DNA of 64,000 bases from Bradyrhizobium viridifuturi (GCF_001238275.1 NZ_LGTB01000023.1:1-64000); one strand, 5' to 3'. Shown: positions 27,301 to 37,580, counted from the stretch's first letter. The notes: generated from the sequence alone by a model not told the origin. A program made the numbers and translations.

Positions 27301-28281
27301 GTGAAAAGACGTGTTCTGGTCACCGGGGGAGCTGGGTTCCTCGGCTCACATCTGTGTGCGCGACTGTTGAAGCAGGAATGCGAGGTGCTTTGCGTCGACA
27401 ATTTCTTCACCGGGATGCGTCGGAATATCGAGCCGCTTCTCGGCGAGCCGGCGTTCGAGGTCATGCGGCACGACGTCACTTTCCCGCTCTATGTCGAGGT
27501 CGACGAGATCTACAACCTCGCGTGCCCGGCATCGCCAATTCACTACCAGCGCGACCCGATCCAGACCACGAAGACGAGCGTGCTCGGCGCGATCAATATG
27601 CTGGGCCTCGCCAAGCGGCTGCATGCCCGTATCCTTCAGGCGTCGACCAGCGAGGTCTACGGCGATCCGGATGTCCACCCGCAGACCGAGGATTACTGCG
27701 GCATCGTCAACATCGCCGGACCGCGCGCCTGTTACGACGAGGCAAAGCGCTGCACCGAGACGCTGTTCTACGATTACCGGCGGCAGCATCGGCTGGATAT
27801 TCGCGTTGCGCGCATCTTCAACACCTACGGCCCGAACATGCATCCGCAGGACGGCCGCGTCGTGTCCAGCTTCATCGTGCAGGCGCTCAGAGGCGAGCCG
27901 ATCACGGTTTTCGGGACGGGAATGCAGACACGATCGTTCTGCTACGTCGACGATCTGATCGATGGCCTGACACGGTTGATGAACGCGAGTACGGACATTG
28001 AAGGATCGGTCAATCTCGGCAATCCGACCGAGATGACCATGTGCCAGCTCGCCGAGCTCATCATCTCGCTGACGGGATCGCGCTCCAGGCTCGAGTTCCG
28101 CCCGTTGCCGCAAGACGACCCGCGCCAGCGCCGGCCCGACATTTCCCGCGCGCGCGAGCTTCTGCATTGGGCGCCGGTCGTGAGTGTGACGGAAGGACTG
28201 AGCAAGACCATCGACTATTTCGACAAGCTGCTGTCGGATCCGCGCGAGGCTGACAAGCTCGTGTGGAAGATGCCCCAGTGA
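27301..28281 (+). CDS. UDP-glucuronate decarboxylase (UDP-xylose synthase)-like SDR
   Basis: A 326-residue extended SDR making UDP-xylose from UDP-glucuronate. 'RVLVTGGAGFLGSHLC' binds NAD. 'YNLACPASPIHYQ' near residue 75 is the hallmark of the decarboxylase/dTDP-glucose dehydratase-like subgroup. 'ASTSEVYG' and 'YDEAKRCTE' give the catalytic Thr/Ser and YxxxK. 'RIFNTYGPNMHPQDGRVVS' and 'TRSFCYVDDLIDGL' follow. The start is GTG at 27301 with GGAGA upstream. It opens the rightward polysaccharide operon and overlaps the next gene by GTGA. Confidence 0.85.
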   Translation: MKRRVLVTGGAGFLGSHLCARLLKQECEVLCVDNFFTGMRRNIEPLLGEPAFEVMRHDVTFPLYVEVDEIYNLACPASPIHYQRDPIQTTKTSVLGAINMLGLAKRLHARILQASTSEVYGDPDVHPQTEDYCGIVNIAGPRACYDEAKRCTETLFYDYRRQHRLDIRVARIFNTYGPNMHPQDGRVVSSFIVQALRGEPITVFGTGMQTRSFCYVDDLIDGLTRLMNASTDIEGSVNLGNPTEMTMCQLAELIISLTGSRSRLEFRPLPQDDPRQRRPDISRARELLHWAPVVSVTEGLSKTIDYFDKLLSDPREADKLVWKMPQ

Positions 28282-31200
28282 TCGCCAGGGCCGAATCAGC
28301 GCTTGATCGTGGCGACGTGCTCGGTGTCGGCGTGAGCGCGATTACCATGGACGACGCCGTCGCGACGCTCGAGAGCTGGATCGAGGAGCGGCGCCGCGAA
28401 TATGTCTGCGTCACTGGGGTGCACGGCGTGATGGAGTGCCGGAGCGATCCGTCGCTGCGCAAGATCCACGATGAGGCCGGAATGGTGACCCCGGACGCAT
28501 GCCGCTCGTGTATTTCCTGCGCCTTGTCGGCAAGAAGCGCACGCAACGGGTCTATGGGCCGGACCTGATGCGAGCGATGACCGCGCTTTCCGCAAGGCGG
28601 GGTTATCGCCAGTTCTACTACGGTGGAGATGTCGGCCTCGCCGAGAAGCTGAAGGAAACGCTGGTTCGTACCGCTCCTGGACTGCAGGTGGTGGGCACCT
28701 TCTCGCCGCCGTTTCGCGCACTGACGCCGGAGGAGGACCGCGCAATCGTTGACATGATCAACGCCGCGCGGCCGGACATCGTCTGGGTCGGCCTGAGCAC
28801 GCCGAAGCAGGAGCGGTGGATGGCGGCGCATCGCGAGCAGATCGAGGCGCCGGTGATGGTCGGCGTCGGCGCGGCGTTCGACTTCCTCGCGGGAACCAAG
28901 CGTCAGGCGCCGCTGTGGATGCAGCGTCACGGCCTCGAATGGCTGTTCCGGCTGTGCTCGGAGCCGAAGCGTCTGTGGCGGCGCTACGCCTACATCGTCC
29001 CGGGATTCTCCTGCCTTGCGGCGGGTGAGCTATTGCAACACGCCATGCGAAGTCGAAAGTCGACCGGTGCGATGCCGTCGCGTGAGGCGGGTAAGTCGAA
29101 GGTTGGAATGCGGAAAATCCGAGTGAAAGACCGTTCCCTGGTGCTTGGTGTGGACCGCAATCCGCTGCCGCATCCGAAGCCCCACGTTGTGCAAGAACCC
29201 GCAAGCCGGAGCGCCACAGCGTGGGCGGCGATCTCCCGCATCATCTTCGGAACGCACGTCCTGGCGTTGGCGGACCAGGCGGTCGTGAGCGGCACCAGCC
29301 TGTTGTCGACGGTGCTGGTCGGTCGTTTTACCCAGCCAAGCCAACTCGGCATCTACGCCATCGGGCTGTCCGTGCTGGGATTTGTGCTGGCCGTGCAGGA
29401 CGCCCTCATCCTGATGCCGTATACGATTCAGCGGCACCGCCCGTCGCGAAGCCCCGCGCAGCATGCCGGGCTCGCGCTGCTGCATAACGCGTGGTTGTCA
29501 GTTGCCGCCATTGTCGTGCTGGCAATCGCGGCCGGCGTGATGATCGGGTTCTGGGCCGGGAAGGATCTGACCTGGCTGGTCTGCACGCTGGTGCTGACCG
29601 TTCCGTTCGCATTGCAGCGGGAGTTCAATCGAACCTATGCATTTGCGCATTTGAATGTGGCGAATGCGCTGATCCTGGACGCCGGGGTGGCGGCGGTGCA
29701 ACTGCCTTTGCTGGCCTGGCTCGGATGGACCGACAGGATGTCCGCTGTCAGTGCCTGCATCGCGCTGGGGAGCGCCTGCGCGTTGACAAGCATCGTCTGG
29801 TTCTACCTGGCGCGACGGAATTTCTCGGTTCCGACGGGCCGCGTGCGGCAGGCGACCGCGGAGAGCTGGCGACTTGGCAAATGGCTGTGTGCCGGACAGA
29901 TGGCTGTCACGATCCAGAGCTATGTCAGCTACTGGGTGCTGCCGCTGTTGATCAGCCTCGTCGAGACCGGCATTTTTGCGGCTTGCAACAGCATCGCGTC
30001 TCTGGCCAACCCGCTGTTGAGCGCATTCCGCAACACGCTGACGCCGCGCTCGGTCCTTGCTTTCAAGGAGGGGGGCGTCGAGCGACTGCGCCGTCAAGCA
30101 ACGCGCGACGCGCTTCTGCTTGTCGGCATCATGTCGCTGTTCTGGGTCGTGATTCTTTTCAGCGGCGACACCTTGATGAGCGTGGTCTACCACGATCATG
30201 GATACGACGGGCGCGGTAGCGTGGTGACGATCCTGGCGCTGGCAGTGCTTGCGACTGCCGCCGGGGCGTCGGCCTCCAACGCAATGGCAAGCATGGAACG
30301 GCCGCGTGCGGTCGTGTTCGCGACGTCGGCCGGAGCGGTCGTCACGGCGGCGGCGGTCTGGGCATTTACCGTCGAATGGGGATTGATCGGAGCGGCTTAC
30401 GGGATATTGGCCGGCAGCGTTGCGGGCTCGGTGGCGCGCTGGGCCGCATTCCTGACGATCGCGGCCCGGCCCGGTCCTGCGGATCACGTCCGCGCTCCTA
30501 TCGTGCAGGTCCTGCAACAACTGGCGGAACCGAACCCGGCTGTCGAATGGGACATCAGGCAGATCGGGCAGGGATTCCAGGGCCGGATCTACGGCATCCG
30601 TACCCACAGGGACGATGCGGTCTGGCAAGGATATCGCGATCTGGCGGTCAAGCTCTATCCCGACGAGCCGGCCGCGGTCGAAACGGCAAGGCGGCAGTTC
30701 GACGCCCAGGTGCGGCTGCACGGCTCGGTCGACGGCAGGACGGTTCATGACTGGACGCTACGCGCGCCATTGCCGCTTCACGTTTCCGAAGCGCCGCCGG
30801 CCCTGGTGATGACCATGGCTGCCGGCACCGACCTCAACAAGTCCCTTGCCGCCCATAGCGATCAACCTCCCGAGGTGCTGGCGGCCATGGCTCGGGTTCT
30901 CGTCACCGTGTTGCAGCCGCACTGGGCCGCGGGCAGTGCGCATGGTGATCTCTGCCTTCAGAACATCCTCTACGATCCTGCGCATCGCATTCTCACGCTC
31001 GTCGACGCCGACAGGCCGGTTTGCGCCGGCGCCGTACTCAACCGAAGTGACCCAGCGGCCTACGATCTGGGTGTCCTGCTTTGCGATGTGGCGACTGACA
31101 TTCGTACCATCGATCGGCGTGTGGCCCTGAGCAAGAGGACGTTCGCGGAAAACGCGTTGTCGGCCTTCCTGACCATGATGGAAGCACCGGAGCGGGAGCC

Positions 31201-31393
31201 GGAGCTGATCGCGGAAATCCGCGCGTTCGCACGGGCCGAGCTCAATCTGCTCGACCTGCGATGGTCGCCGCGCGGGCTTTTCCGCCTGATTCAGCGAAGC
31301 ATCGCGATGCCCCGCATCGATCGGATGCTCGCCACCGCACAGGCGAACGTGCGGATGCGCCATCGCCTGAGTGTGGTCGGAGGCAGGCTATGA
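28278..31393 (+). CDS. Fusion: WecG/TagA/CpsF glycosyltransferase + Wzx-type flippase + kinase-like domain (frameshift near N terminus)
   Basis: About 1038 residues if one base is restored. Residues 1-250 are a WecG-type transferase: 'GVGVSAITMDDAVATLESWI', then '(G)MPLVYFLRLVGKK', 'DIVWVGLSTPKQERWMA' and 'GVGAAFDFLAGTKRQAP'. Residues about 310-730 are a 12-helix polysaccharide flippase. Residues about 735-1030 form a phosphotransferase/kinase-like domain with 'HGDLCLQNILYD' near 888 and 'LVDADRP'. As sequenced, the frame breaks at 28495 (GACGCATG where GACGGCATG would give TPDGMP). The in-frame join of all three parts is unusual. The alternative is separate genes merged by another undetected error. 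The start GTG overlaps the previous stop. Confidence 0.75.
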
Positions 31394-32193
31394 CGTTTCC
31401 GGCCTACATCACGACCAGTTGGGACGACGGCCATCCGCTGGATCATCGCGTGGCGGCGTTGCTCTCGAAATATCGACTGGAGGGCACCTTCTACGTGCCG
31501 GCGACGACGAGCGACCGACCGACCATGTCCGCCAAGCAGCTGCGCGAGCTCAGCAAAAGTTTCGAAATTGGTGCACACACGCTCAACCATGTCGATTTGA
31601 CGTCCGTGACGACGGAAACGGCCTCGCGGGAGATCGCCGATTCCAAGTCCTGGATCGAGGACAGCACGGGCGTTCGTTGCGAGTGCTTCTGCCCGCCAAT
31701 CGGCCGCTATCGCAAGGAGCATGTGCACATGGTCCAGCGAGCGGGATATATCGGCCTGCGCACCGTCGAGCTTCTTGCGATCGACTTTCCGCGATCGCTG
31801 GCCGGCCTGTTGCACATACCGACGACCGTCCAGGCGTTTCCGCACCGCCGTGCCGCGCTGGCGAGGAACGTGATCAAGCGGATGGCCTTCGGCAACCTCT
31901 GGCGCTACATCCGCCACGGCCGCACGGCGGATTGGCCCGCGCTTGCGGAATCGCTGCTGTCTCAGGTCGTCGCGCGCGGTGGCGTCTTCCATCTCTGGGG
32001 ACATTCCTGGGAGTTGGAGGAGCTCGACCAGTGGCAGCGGCTGGAGAGTGTCTTGCGCCTGATGGGGCAATTCGCGCGGCAGGCGCCGGCCGTCAGCAAC
32101 GGGCAGCTTTGCCGCTTGCCGATGCCGCCCGTCGCGGCGTCCGGTCAGACGGTGCCCGCCGCGGAAGCTGCAGCTGCAGGAGGACGTCGATGA
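31390..32193 (+). CDS. Polysaccharide deacetylase family protein (NodB-type domain)
   Basis: A 267-residue carbohydrate esterase 4-like protein that may remove N- or O-acetyl groups. 'TTSWDDGHPLDHRV' provides the two metal-binding Asp residues. 'IGAHTLNHVDLT' provides the H-x3-H-like metal site. 'CFCPPIGRYRKEHV' corresponds to the R-x-P motif region. No signal peptide is seen, so it probably acts in the cytoplasm on a nucleotide- or lipid-linked sugar. The ATG overlaps the stop of the flippase-kinase gene (ATGA), as does its own stop with the next gene. The C-terminal 25 residues are Ala-rich. Confidence 0.8.
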   Translation: MTFPAYITTSWDDGHPLDHRVAALLSKYRLEGTFYVPATTSDRPTMSAKQLRELSKSFEIGAHTLNHVDLTSVTTETASREIADSKSWIEDSTGVRCECFCPPIGRYRKEHVHMVQRAGYIGLRTVELLAIDFPRSLAGLLHIPTTVQAFPHRRAALARNVIKRMAFGNLWRYIRHGRTADWPALAESLLSQVVARGGVFHLWGHSWELEELDQWQRLESVLRLMGQFARQAPAVSNGQLCRLPMPPVAASGQTVPAAEAAAAGGRR

Positions 32194-33392
32194 ACATTCT
32201 CGTGGCGCACAATTTCTACAAGCTCGCCGGCGGCGAGGACCAATGCGTCGCCGCCGAGGTCGCGCTGCTCAGGGCGCACGGCCACGAGGTGACGCAGTAT
32301 TGCCTCTCCAACGACTCGATCGACGACATGGGGCGCCTGCAGCTCGCGAGCCGCACGATCTGGAGCCGGCAGACCATAGCCGAGATGCGGCAATTGATCC
32401 GTTCGCATCGGCCGCAGGTCGTTCACTTCCACAACACGTTTCCACTGATGTCTCCGGCCGCCTATTACGCCGCGCATGCCGAGGGCGTTCCGGTGGTGCA
32501 GACGCTGCACAATTTCCGTCTTGTTTGCGTCAATGCGCTGCTGTTCCGCGATGGCAAGCCTTGTGAGGATTGCCTCGGCAAGGCGACGTTGTGGCGTGGC
32601 GTCGCGCACAACTGCTACCGGCATAGCACAGCGGCGAGCGCGACCGTCGCGACGATGCTTGGGGCGCATCGCATGCTGGGGACCTGGCGACACGCCGTCG
32701 ATGCGTACGTCGCCCTGAGTGCATTCAGTCGCCGGAAGTTCATCGAAGGGGGGCTTCCCGCGGAAAAGATCGTGGTCAAGCCCAACTTCCTCTTTCCCGA
32801 GCCGCGCGTCGGCGTCGGCGATGGCGGCTACGCCGTCTATGTCGGCCGGCTTTCCGAGGAAAAGGGCATTCAAGCGCTTCTGGAGGCCTGGCAAGGGCTG
32901 GAGGTGCCGCTGAAGATCGTGGGCGACGGTCCACTTGACGGGCTGGTTCGCGAGGCGGCCGCGCGTAACGCGGCGATCGACTGGTTGCGCGGCGTGGCCC
33001 ACGAGGACGTCTACGAACTGATCGGCGGCGCCGCGGCATTGATCCTGCCGTCGCAATGTTACGAGGGGGCACTCCCTCGCGTCGTGATCGAGGCGTTCGC
33101 CAAGGGCACGCCCGTTATCGTTCCCCGACATGGCGCAATGGCGGACATCGTCGATGGGCACAACGGCGTGTGCTTTGCATCGGGCGACGCGGACGATCTC
33201 GCGGCATGTGTGCGCTCGCTCTGGTCCGAGGCATCGGTATTGACTGAGATGCGCCGCGCTGCGCGAGAGACGTTTGACCGGTATTTCACCGCCGAAGCCA
33301 ACTACCACGCGCTGATGGCGGTCTATGCACGTGCGATCGATCAATACGCCGGACACGATCTGTCCGAAATCGAAGCGGGTTCGGCGGCGTAA
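32190..33392 (+). CDS. Glycosyltransferase family 4
   Basis: A 400-residue GT-B enzyme. 'NILVAHNFYKLAGGEDQCVA' is the typical N terminus of WcaL/Wzx-linked GT4 proteins. 'VHFHNTFPLMSPAAYYAA' and 'VQTLHNFRLVCVNALLFRDG' (acceptor side) include the Cys-rich 'CEDCLGKATLWRGVAHNCY' patch seen in many such enzymes. 'YVGRLSEEKGIQALLEAW' and 'ALPRVVIEAFAKGTPVIVP' form the donor domain. Donor sugar unknown. It is coupled to the deacetylase gene by an ATGA overlap and followed 28 bp later by the large fusion enzyme. Confidence 0.85.
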   Translation: MNILVAHNFYKLAGGEDQCVAAEVALLRAHGHEVTQYCLSNDSIDDMGRLQLASRTIWSRQTIAEMRQLIRSHRPQVVHFHNTFPLMSPAAYYAAHAEGVPVVQTLHNFRLVCVNALLFRDGKPCEDCLGKATLWRGVAHNCYRHSTAASATVATMLGAHRMLGTWRHAVDAYVALSAFSRRKFIEGGLPAEKIVVKPNFLFPEPRVGVGDGGYAVYVGRLSEEKGIQALLEAWQGLEVPLKIVGDGPLDGLVREAAARNAAIDWLRGVAHEDVYELIGGAAALILPSQCYEGALPRVVIEAFAKGTPVIVPRHGAMADIVDGHNGVCFASGDADDLAACVRSLWSEASVLTEMRRAARETFDRYFTAEANYHALMAVYARAIDQYAGHDLSEIEAGSAA

Positions 33393-33420
33393 CCTCCAGG
33401 GAATCGGAGCCGAAATAGCG

Positions 33421-36336
33421 ATGTTGATGCTGGAGAGGCAGGCGATAATCGGGCGATCGACGGTGGCGCTGGACCCGCTGCCGGCCGAGACCAAGTTCTA
33501 TTCCGCCTATGATTGGTGCCTCGATCCTCATCTGACGGTCGGCGAAGCGAGCGAGCGACTTGCCGCCGAGCTCGATCGGCTCGGTGATGTTGAACCGGGG
33601 TGGCAGGCGCGGGACGTTGCGACAAACATATATCTGCTTTCGTGCTCACTGTTGAATGGCGTCGACGAATATCTGCGCGGCCACACGCTGCGCTTACCCC
33701 CGCAGCTGGCAAAAACCCGGCTCGGACGGCTCGCGTTACGGACCACCGACAGAGCCGCGCAGAAGATCCCGCTGCGTCACAAGAACGAGCTTCGCCGCTG
33801 GAGCGAGGAGTGGCAGAACGGGCTCGACATCCTCCTGGCCGACCTGATGCGATCGGACGGCGATGCGGCGCCGTTCGCAGGGGTCGTCGGGAAGCTGTCG
33901 GCGTTGTTGCGCCGGCGGCTCCCATCCGGTCTGCGCGACGCTCGCCTCGGCATACCGTCCGCATTCAATCGGCTCGATCTCACACCTGACGATGTGTTCG
34001 AGCTGGGACGGCAGTTTATGCGGGAGAGCGCCGACAGGTCGCAGCCGGTTCTCGTCCTGGGTTTGCGAACGGCTGGCACCTATTTTTCCGCGCTGCTGTG
34101 CTCCTTCTTCAAGGCGGAAGGTTACAGCCGGATCGCCGCGCTCACCGTGCAACCGAAAAAGGGACCCAGCGAGCGGGAGCGCAGGCAGTTGTCGGAGTAC
34201 GCCCGGAAGGGCTTCACGCTCGTCATTGTAGACGACCCTCCGAATTCGGGAGGCACGATCGTTCTGGCTGTCGATATCGCGCGTCAGGCGGGCTTCGACC
34301 TTTCCAGCATAAGGGTGCTGGTGCCGACGCATCCGGCAACGCCCGGCTGGGCCGCGATGTTGCCTGACGGCCTGGTGATCACGCTCGAGCCGGAGCGCTG
34401 GCGAAAGCAGCAGCTGCTTGATCCCCGGATCGTTCAGGCACGATTGGCCGAATATCTTGCGCCACGTGGGTTCGCCGACGTCCAGATTCTTGATAGCTGG
34501 TGGGCGGAGGAGCTCGATGGCAGTCAGCAGCACGGCGCGAGCGGCAAACGCGGCGCGACGCTGAAGCGGATATTCAAGGTGCAGCTGCAGGCAGCGCAAG
34601 GCGATCGCGAGGTCCGTCACTTCGTGGCGAAGGGCGTTGGGCTGGGATACCTCGGTTACCCGGCGTTCCTTGTCGCGCAGCGGCTGTCCGAGTTCGTTGC
34701 GCCGGTCCTCGGGCTGCGTGACGGCATCCTCTACAGTGAGTGGCTTCCGCAAAAGCAGGCTGCGACGGATGTCGGACTGAATCGCGATTCCTGGATCGAC
34801 AGGATGGCCTGCTACGTTGCTGCGCGCACCCGTCTCATGGCCCTGCCGAAGTCGCGTGTTGCGGGCAAGGCCGTGCACGAGAACGGTTGGACGCTGCTGG
34901 CGGAGGCGTTCGGTCGCGCGTATGGCAGTTTCGTGCTCGATGTACCGATGCGGTCGTTGATCCAGCAGCGCCTCTATCAATTGCATTGCCCGTATCCCAC
35001 GCTGATCGATGGCAACATGGAAGCTGGCAAGTGGATCGGGGACAGGACAGGTCTGTTGAAGACGGGCTATTACGGGCATGGCCTCGGCAAGACCTTGCTG
35101 AACAGCGTCGACCCAGCTTACGACCTCGCGGACGCCATCTTGAGCTTCGAGCTGTCGCCCGACGAGGAGGATCGATTGCTCCGCCGTTACGTCGAGCATT
35201 CCGGCGACACGTCGGTTGCAGATCGGCTCTTCATCAACAAGCTGCTCGCCGGACTGTGGGCAATGGAGACCGCGCAGGAGAATCTCTTCAGTGTCGTGCA
35301 GTGCGGCAAGCAACAACAGGAGCAGCACCGGCGCTTCCTCGGCGCGTGGGATTTCCTGACCGTGCAGACCGCTCAGTTCTGCGGTGCGCGGTGTCGGCCG
35401 TCGCGAGCGGCGTCCTGGCACTCGCGGCTCGTCTTCCTCGACATCGACGGCGTCCTGGATCGACGCATCTTCGGCTATCCGTCCACGACGGCGGCCGGCA
35501 TCGAGGCGCTCTCCCTGCTATCGAAGCACGGCTGCTCGGTCGCGCTCAACACGGCGCGGTCGGTCTACGAGGTCAAGGACTATTGTGAAGCCTACGGGCT
35601 GGCCGGGGGCGTGGCGGAAAGCGGCGCGTATTTGTGGGATGCCGTTGCCGGACACGGGCTGCCGCTGATCGATCAGAACACGCTGGTTCAGCTCGATGAG
35701 CTCAGGAGAGCGCTGCGGCAACTTCCCGGCGTATTTCTCGACGAGCGTCACAGATATTCCATCCGGGCCTACATGATCGAGAAGAAACCCCAGAGCCTGC
35801 TATCGCGGATGCGCCGCTTTACCGTCGGGCAGGGCGTTCCGGTCCCGCTGCCAACGCTGATCGTGCGCGATCTGATCACGACGCTGCGGCTCGACCGGCT
35901 TTGCTTCCGTCAAACCACGAGCGATACCACCGTGGTGGCAAAGGACGTCGACAAGGGGACAGGCCTGGCGGCCCTGCGCGATCGGGTCCTGGGACCGGAC
36001 GCCGAGACGATTGCGATCGGCGACACCGAAGCCGATTTGCCGATGTTTAGGACGGCTACGCGCAGCTTTGCCCCGGCGCAAATCCGATGCAAGCGAGAGG
36101 CGCGGCTGCTCGGCTGCACAGTCTCGCGCCATTCCTATCAGCGGGGTCTGCTCGATATAGTCGGCGCCCTTGTCGACCGAAAGGCCGACGGGTGCGATGG
36201 CCGGATAGAACCGGCCGACCAATCCGACGGCGAGCGCCTGTTTCTGGATCTGCTCAGGGTAGCCGACCGCCTTCAGGCCCGTGCGCTGGTCGGCGCGCTT
36301 TTCAACCGGGCCACTTTCAGGATTTTCATACGATGA
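33421..36336 (+). CDS. Fusion: phosphoribosyltransferase-like + kinase-like (APH fold) + HAD phosphatase
   Basis: A 971-residue soluble protein of a kind I do not recognise as a named family. Residues about 200-330 contain phosphoribosyltransferase-type motifs: 'VLVLGLRTAGTYF' at 210 (pyrophosphate loop) and 'LVIVDDPPNSGGT' at 267 (PRPP-binding acidic loop). Residues about 385-640 look like an atypical kinase ('LIDGNMEAGKWI' near 528 in place of HGDxxxxN, then 'SVDPAYDLADAI'). Residues 670-900 are a HAD hydrolase with 'FLDIDGVLD' at 672 and 'AIGDTEADLPMF' at 865. The C terminus is truncated-looking. PRPP-dependent ribofuranosylation followed by HAD dephosphorylation is known in O-antigen and capsule synthesis and could be its role here. 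The ATG at 33421 is the first plausible start after the previous stop. Confidence 0.7.
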   Translation: MLMLERQAIIGRSTVALDPLPAETKFYSAYDWCLDPHLTVGEASERLAAELDRLGDVEPGWQARDVATNIYLLSCSLLNGVDEYLRGHTLRLPPQLAKTRLGRLALRTTDRAAQKIPLRHKNELRRWSEEWQNGLDILLADLMRSDGDAAPFAGVVGKLSALLRRRLPSGLRDARLGIPSAFNRLDLTPDDVFELGRQFMRESADRSQPVLVLGLRTAGTYFSALLCSFFKAEGYSRIAALTVQPKKGPSERERRQLSEYARKGFTLVIVDDPPNSGGTIVLAVDIARQAGFDLSSIRVLVPTHPATPGWAAMLPDGLVITLEPERWRKQQLLDPRIVQARLAEYLAPRGFADVQILDSWWAEELDGSQQHGASGKRGATLKRIFKVQLQAAQGDREVRHFVAKGVGLGYLGYPAFLVAQRLSEFVAPVLGLRDGILYSEWLPQKQAATDVGLNRDSWIDRMACYVAARTRLMALPKSRVAGKAVHENGWTLLAEAFGRAYGSFVLDVPMRSLIQQRLYQLHCPYPTLIDGNMEAGKWIGDRTGLLKTGYYGHGLGKTLLNSVDPAYDLADAILSFELSPDEEDRLLRRYVEHSGDTSVADRLFINKLLAGLWAMETAQENLFSVVQCGKQQQEQHRRFLGAWDFLTVQTAQFCGARCRPSRAASWHSRLVFLDIDGVLDRRIFGYPSTTAAGIEALSLLSKHGCSVALNTARSVYEVKDYCEAYGLAGGVAESGAYLWDAVAGHGLPLIDQNTLVQLDELRRALRQLPGVFLDERHRYSIRAYMIEKKPQSLLSRMRRFTVGQGVPVPLPTLIVRDLITTLRLDRLCFRQTTSDTTVVAKDVDKGTGLAALRDRVLGPDAETIAIGDTEADLPMFRTATRSFAPAQIRCKREARLLGCTVSRHSYQRGLLDIVGALVDRKADGCDGRIEPADQSDGERLFLDLLRVADRLQARALVGALFNRATFRIFIR

Positions 36337-36419
36337 CGTCACTGAGCCATCGGCTACAGGCCGGCCGCTTTGGCCACTCGCAAAGATCGGGGACCCGTTC
36401 CCGTTCGGGAGATCAGGAC

Positions 36420-37351
36420 ATGTTTGTCGAGACAGGTGCGATCAGCGCCCCACGTATGCATTATGAGCAGGTCGTGCGCGATACGCTGGGTGTCGTATGG
36501 AGGCAGCGACGGCTCGTCATGGGAACCGTCGTGCTGGCACTGGCAGCCTTCCTGGTCGCGTTCATGTTTATGGCACCGCGATACACCGGCGAAGCATCAT
36601 TCAGCTCGACTTTGTTCGCAACGAAAATATGGCCGGCGAGAGGCTGCAATCGACAGCGGCCGTCGATGCGACTGCCGTCGTGGACAGCTCGGCGCGCATC
36701 ATCCGGTCGCGCGGCACCGCCAGCGCGGTCGTGTCGGCATTGCGGCTCGACCAGGACCCCGAATACACGCGCCCGAGCCGCCTGGAGCGCGCGCTGTCCC
36801 ATGTCTGGGCTCATCACACCTCAACGCCGCGCGAACTCGCGATCACGCGCCTCATGAAACAGATCACCGTTACCAACGATCCGCGGTCCTATTTGATCGC
36901 GATCGCCGTGACCACGTCGAACCCGGAGCGCGCGGCCAACCTGGCGAATTGGGTAGCGTCCGAATATCTGCGTGGGCGGCTGCGCGCGCAGACGACCGAG
37001 GCGTACGCTGCGGCCGAGCGGGAATTGGCCGGGCTTTCGGCCGTGTTGGGTCCGCGTCATCCCACCTATCTCAGCGCTCAAGCCAAACTCGAACGTCTGA
37101 AGGAGGTGGTGGAGGGCGCGGAGAAGGATGTCGCGTCCGACAACCAGGACGGCACGCCGGCGACTGACATGGTCAGGTTCGCTGCGGGTCAAACGCTGCT
37201 GCCCGCGGAGGCGGTGACGATCCCCTCCGGTCCCAACGGTCCGCTGCTGTTCGCGCTGACGTTCCTCGCTGCTCTGGTGCTCGGCGGTCTGCTGTCGTTG
37301 CTCGCCGAAAGACGCCAGCGACAAAGGTCTGCCCGTCCGCGGGGCCATTGA
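36420..37351 (+). pseudogene. Polysaccharide chain-length determinant (Wzz/GumC-like), single-base frameshift
   Basis: An inner-membrane co-polymerase without a tyrosine-kinase tail, about 310 residues when repaired. 'VWRQRRLVMGTVVLALAAFL' (near residue 25) is the first membrane helix with the usual basic lead. After 'APRYTGEA' the frame is lost near 36595. The next frame continues 'IIQLDFVRNENMAGERLQST', the coiled-coil region ('AERELAGLSAVLGPRHPTYL') and the second helix ('LLFALTFLAALVLGGLLSLL'). One restored base (GCATC to GCNATC) rejoins it. The ATG at 36420 has GGGAGAT upstream. ATG 36333, overlapping the previous stop, is the alternative. Confidence 0.75.
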
Positions 37352-37382
37352 GGAGGTTGCCTCTCTCGGGCAATCGCTCCGC

Positions 37383-37408
37383 ATCGCTCGTCGACGGCGA
37401 CGAGCGAT
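37383..37408. terminator. Hairpin after the rightward polysaccharide operon
   Basis: ATCGCTCGTCG-ACGG-CGACGAGCGAT: perfect 11-bp arms and a 4-base loop, 32 bp after the chain-length gene stop. There is no U-tract. It is well placed to end the rightward operon. Confidence 0.55.
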
Positions 37409-37535
37409 CAACGCCCACGGTTAGCTGCGGCGGCGGCCGATACGTTGATGCGCGATCGTCGGCTGCGTTGGCGCGGACCTCGGCATCGGTCATCGCGCAT
37501 CGCGTCCGTTTGTGCGGCTTTCAGTTCGCGCGACA

Positions 37536-37559
37536 TCCCGCCGGGATTACCCGGCGGGA
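37536..37559. terminator. Hairpin after the leftward LuxR-type gene
   Basis: TCCCGCCGGG-ATTA-CCCGGCGGGA: perfect 10-bp arms, 4-base loop, 21 bp beyond the stop of the leftward regulator gene (37581). It lacks a U-tract. With the hairpin at 37383 it separates the two convergent transcripts. Confidence 0.55.
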
Positions 37560-37580
37560 CATCAAACGGGAAGGCTTCGG

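Noticed and set aside
33736..35421. 561-residue minus-strand open frame
   Set aside because: It lies antisense to the PRT-kinase-HAD fusion gene and has no recognisable motif; codon-bias shadow.
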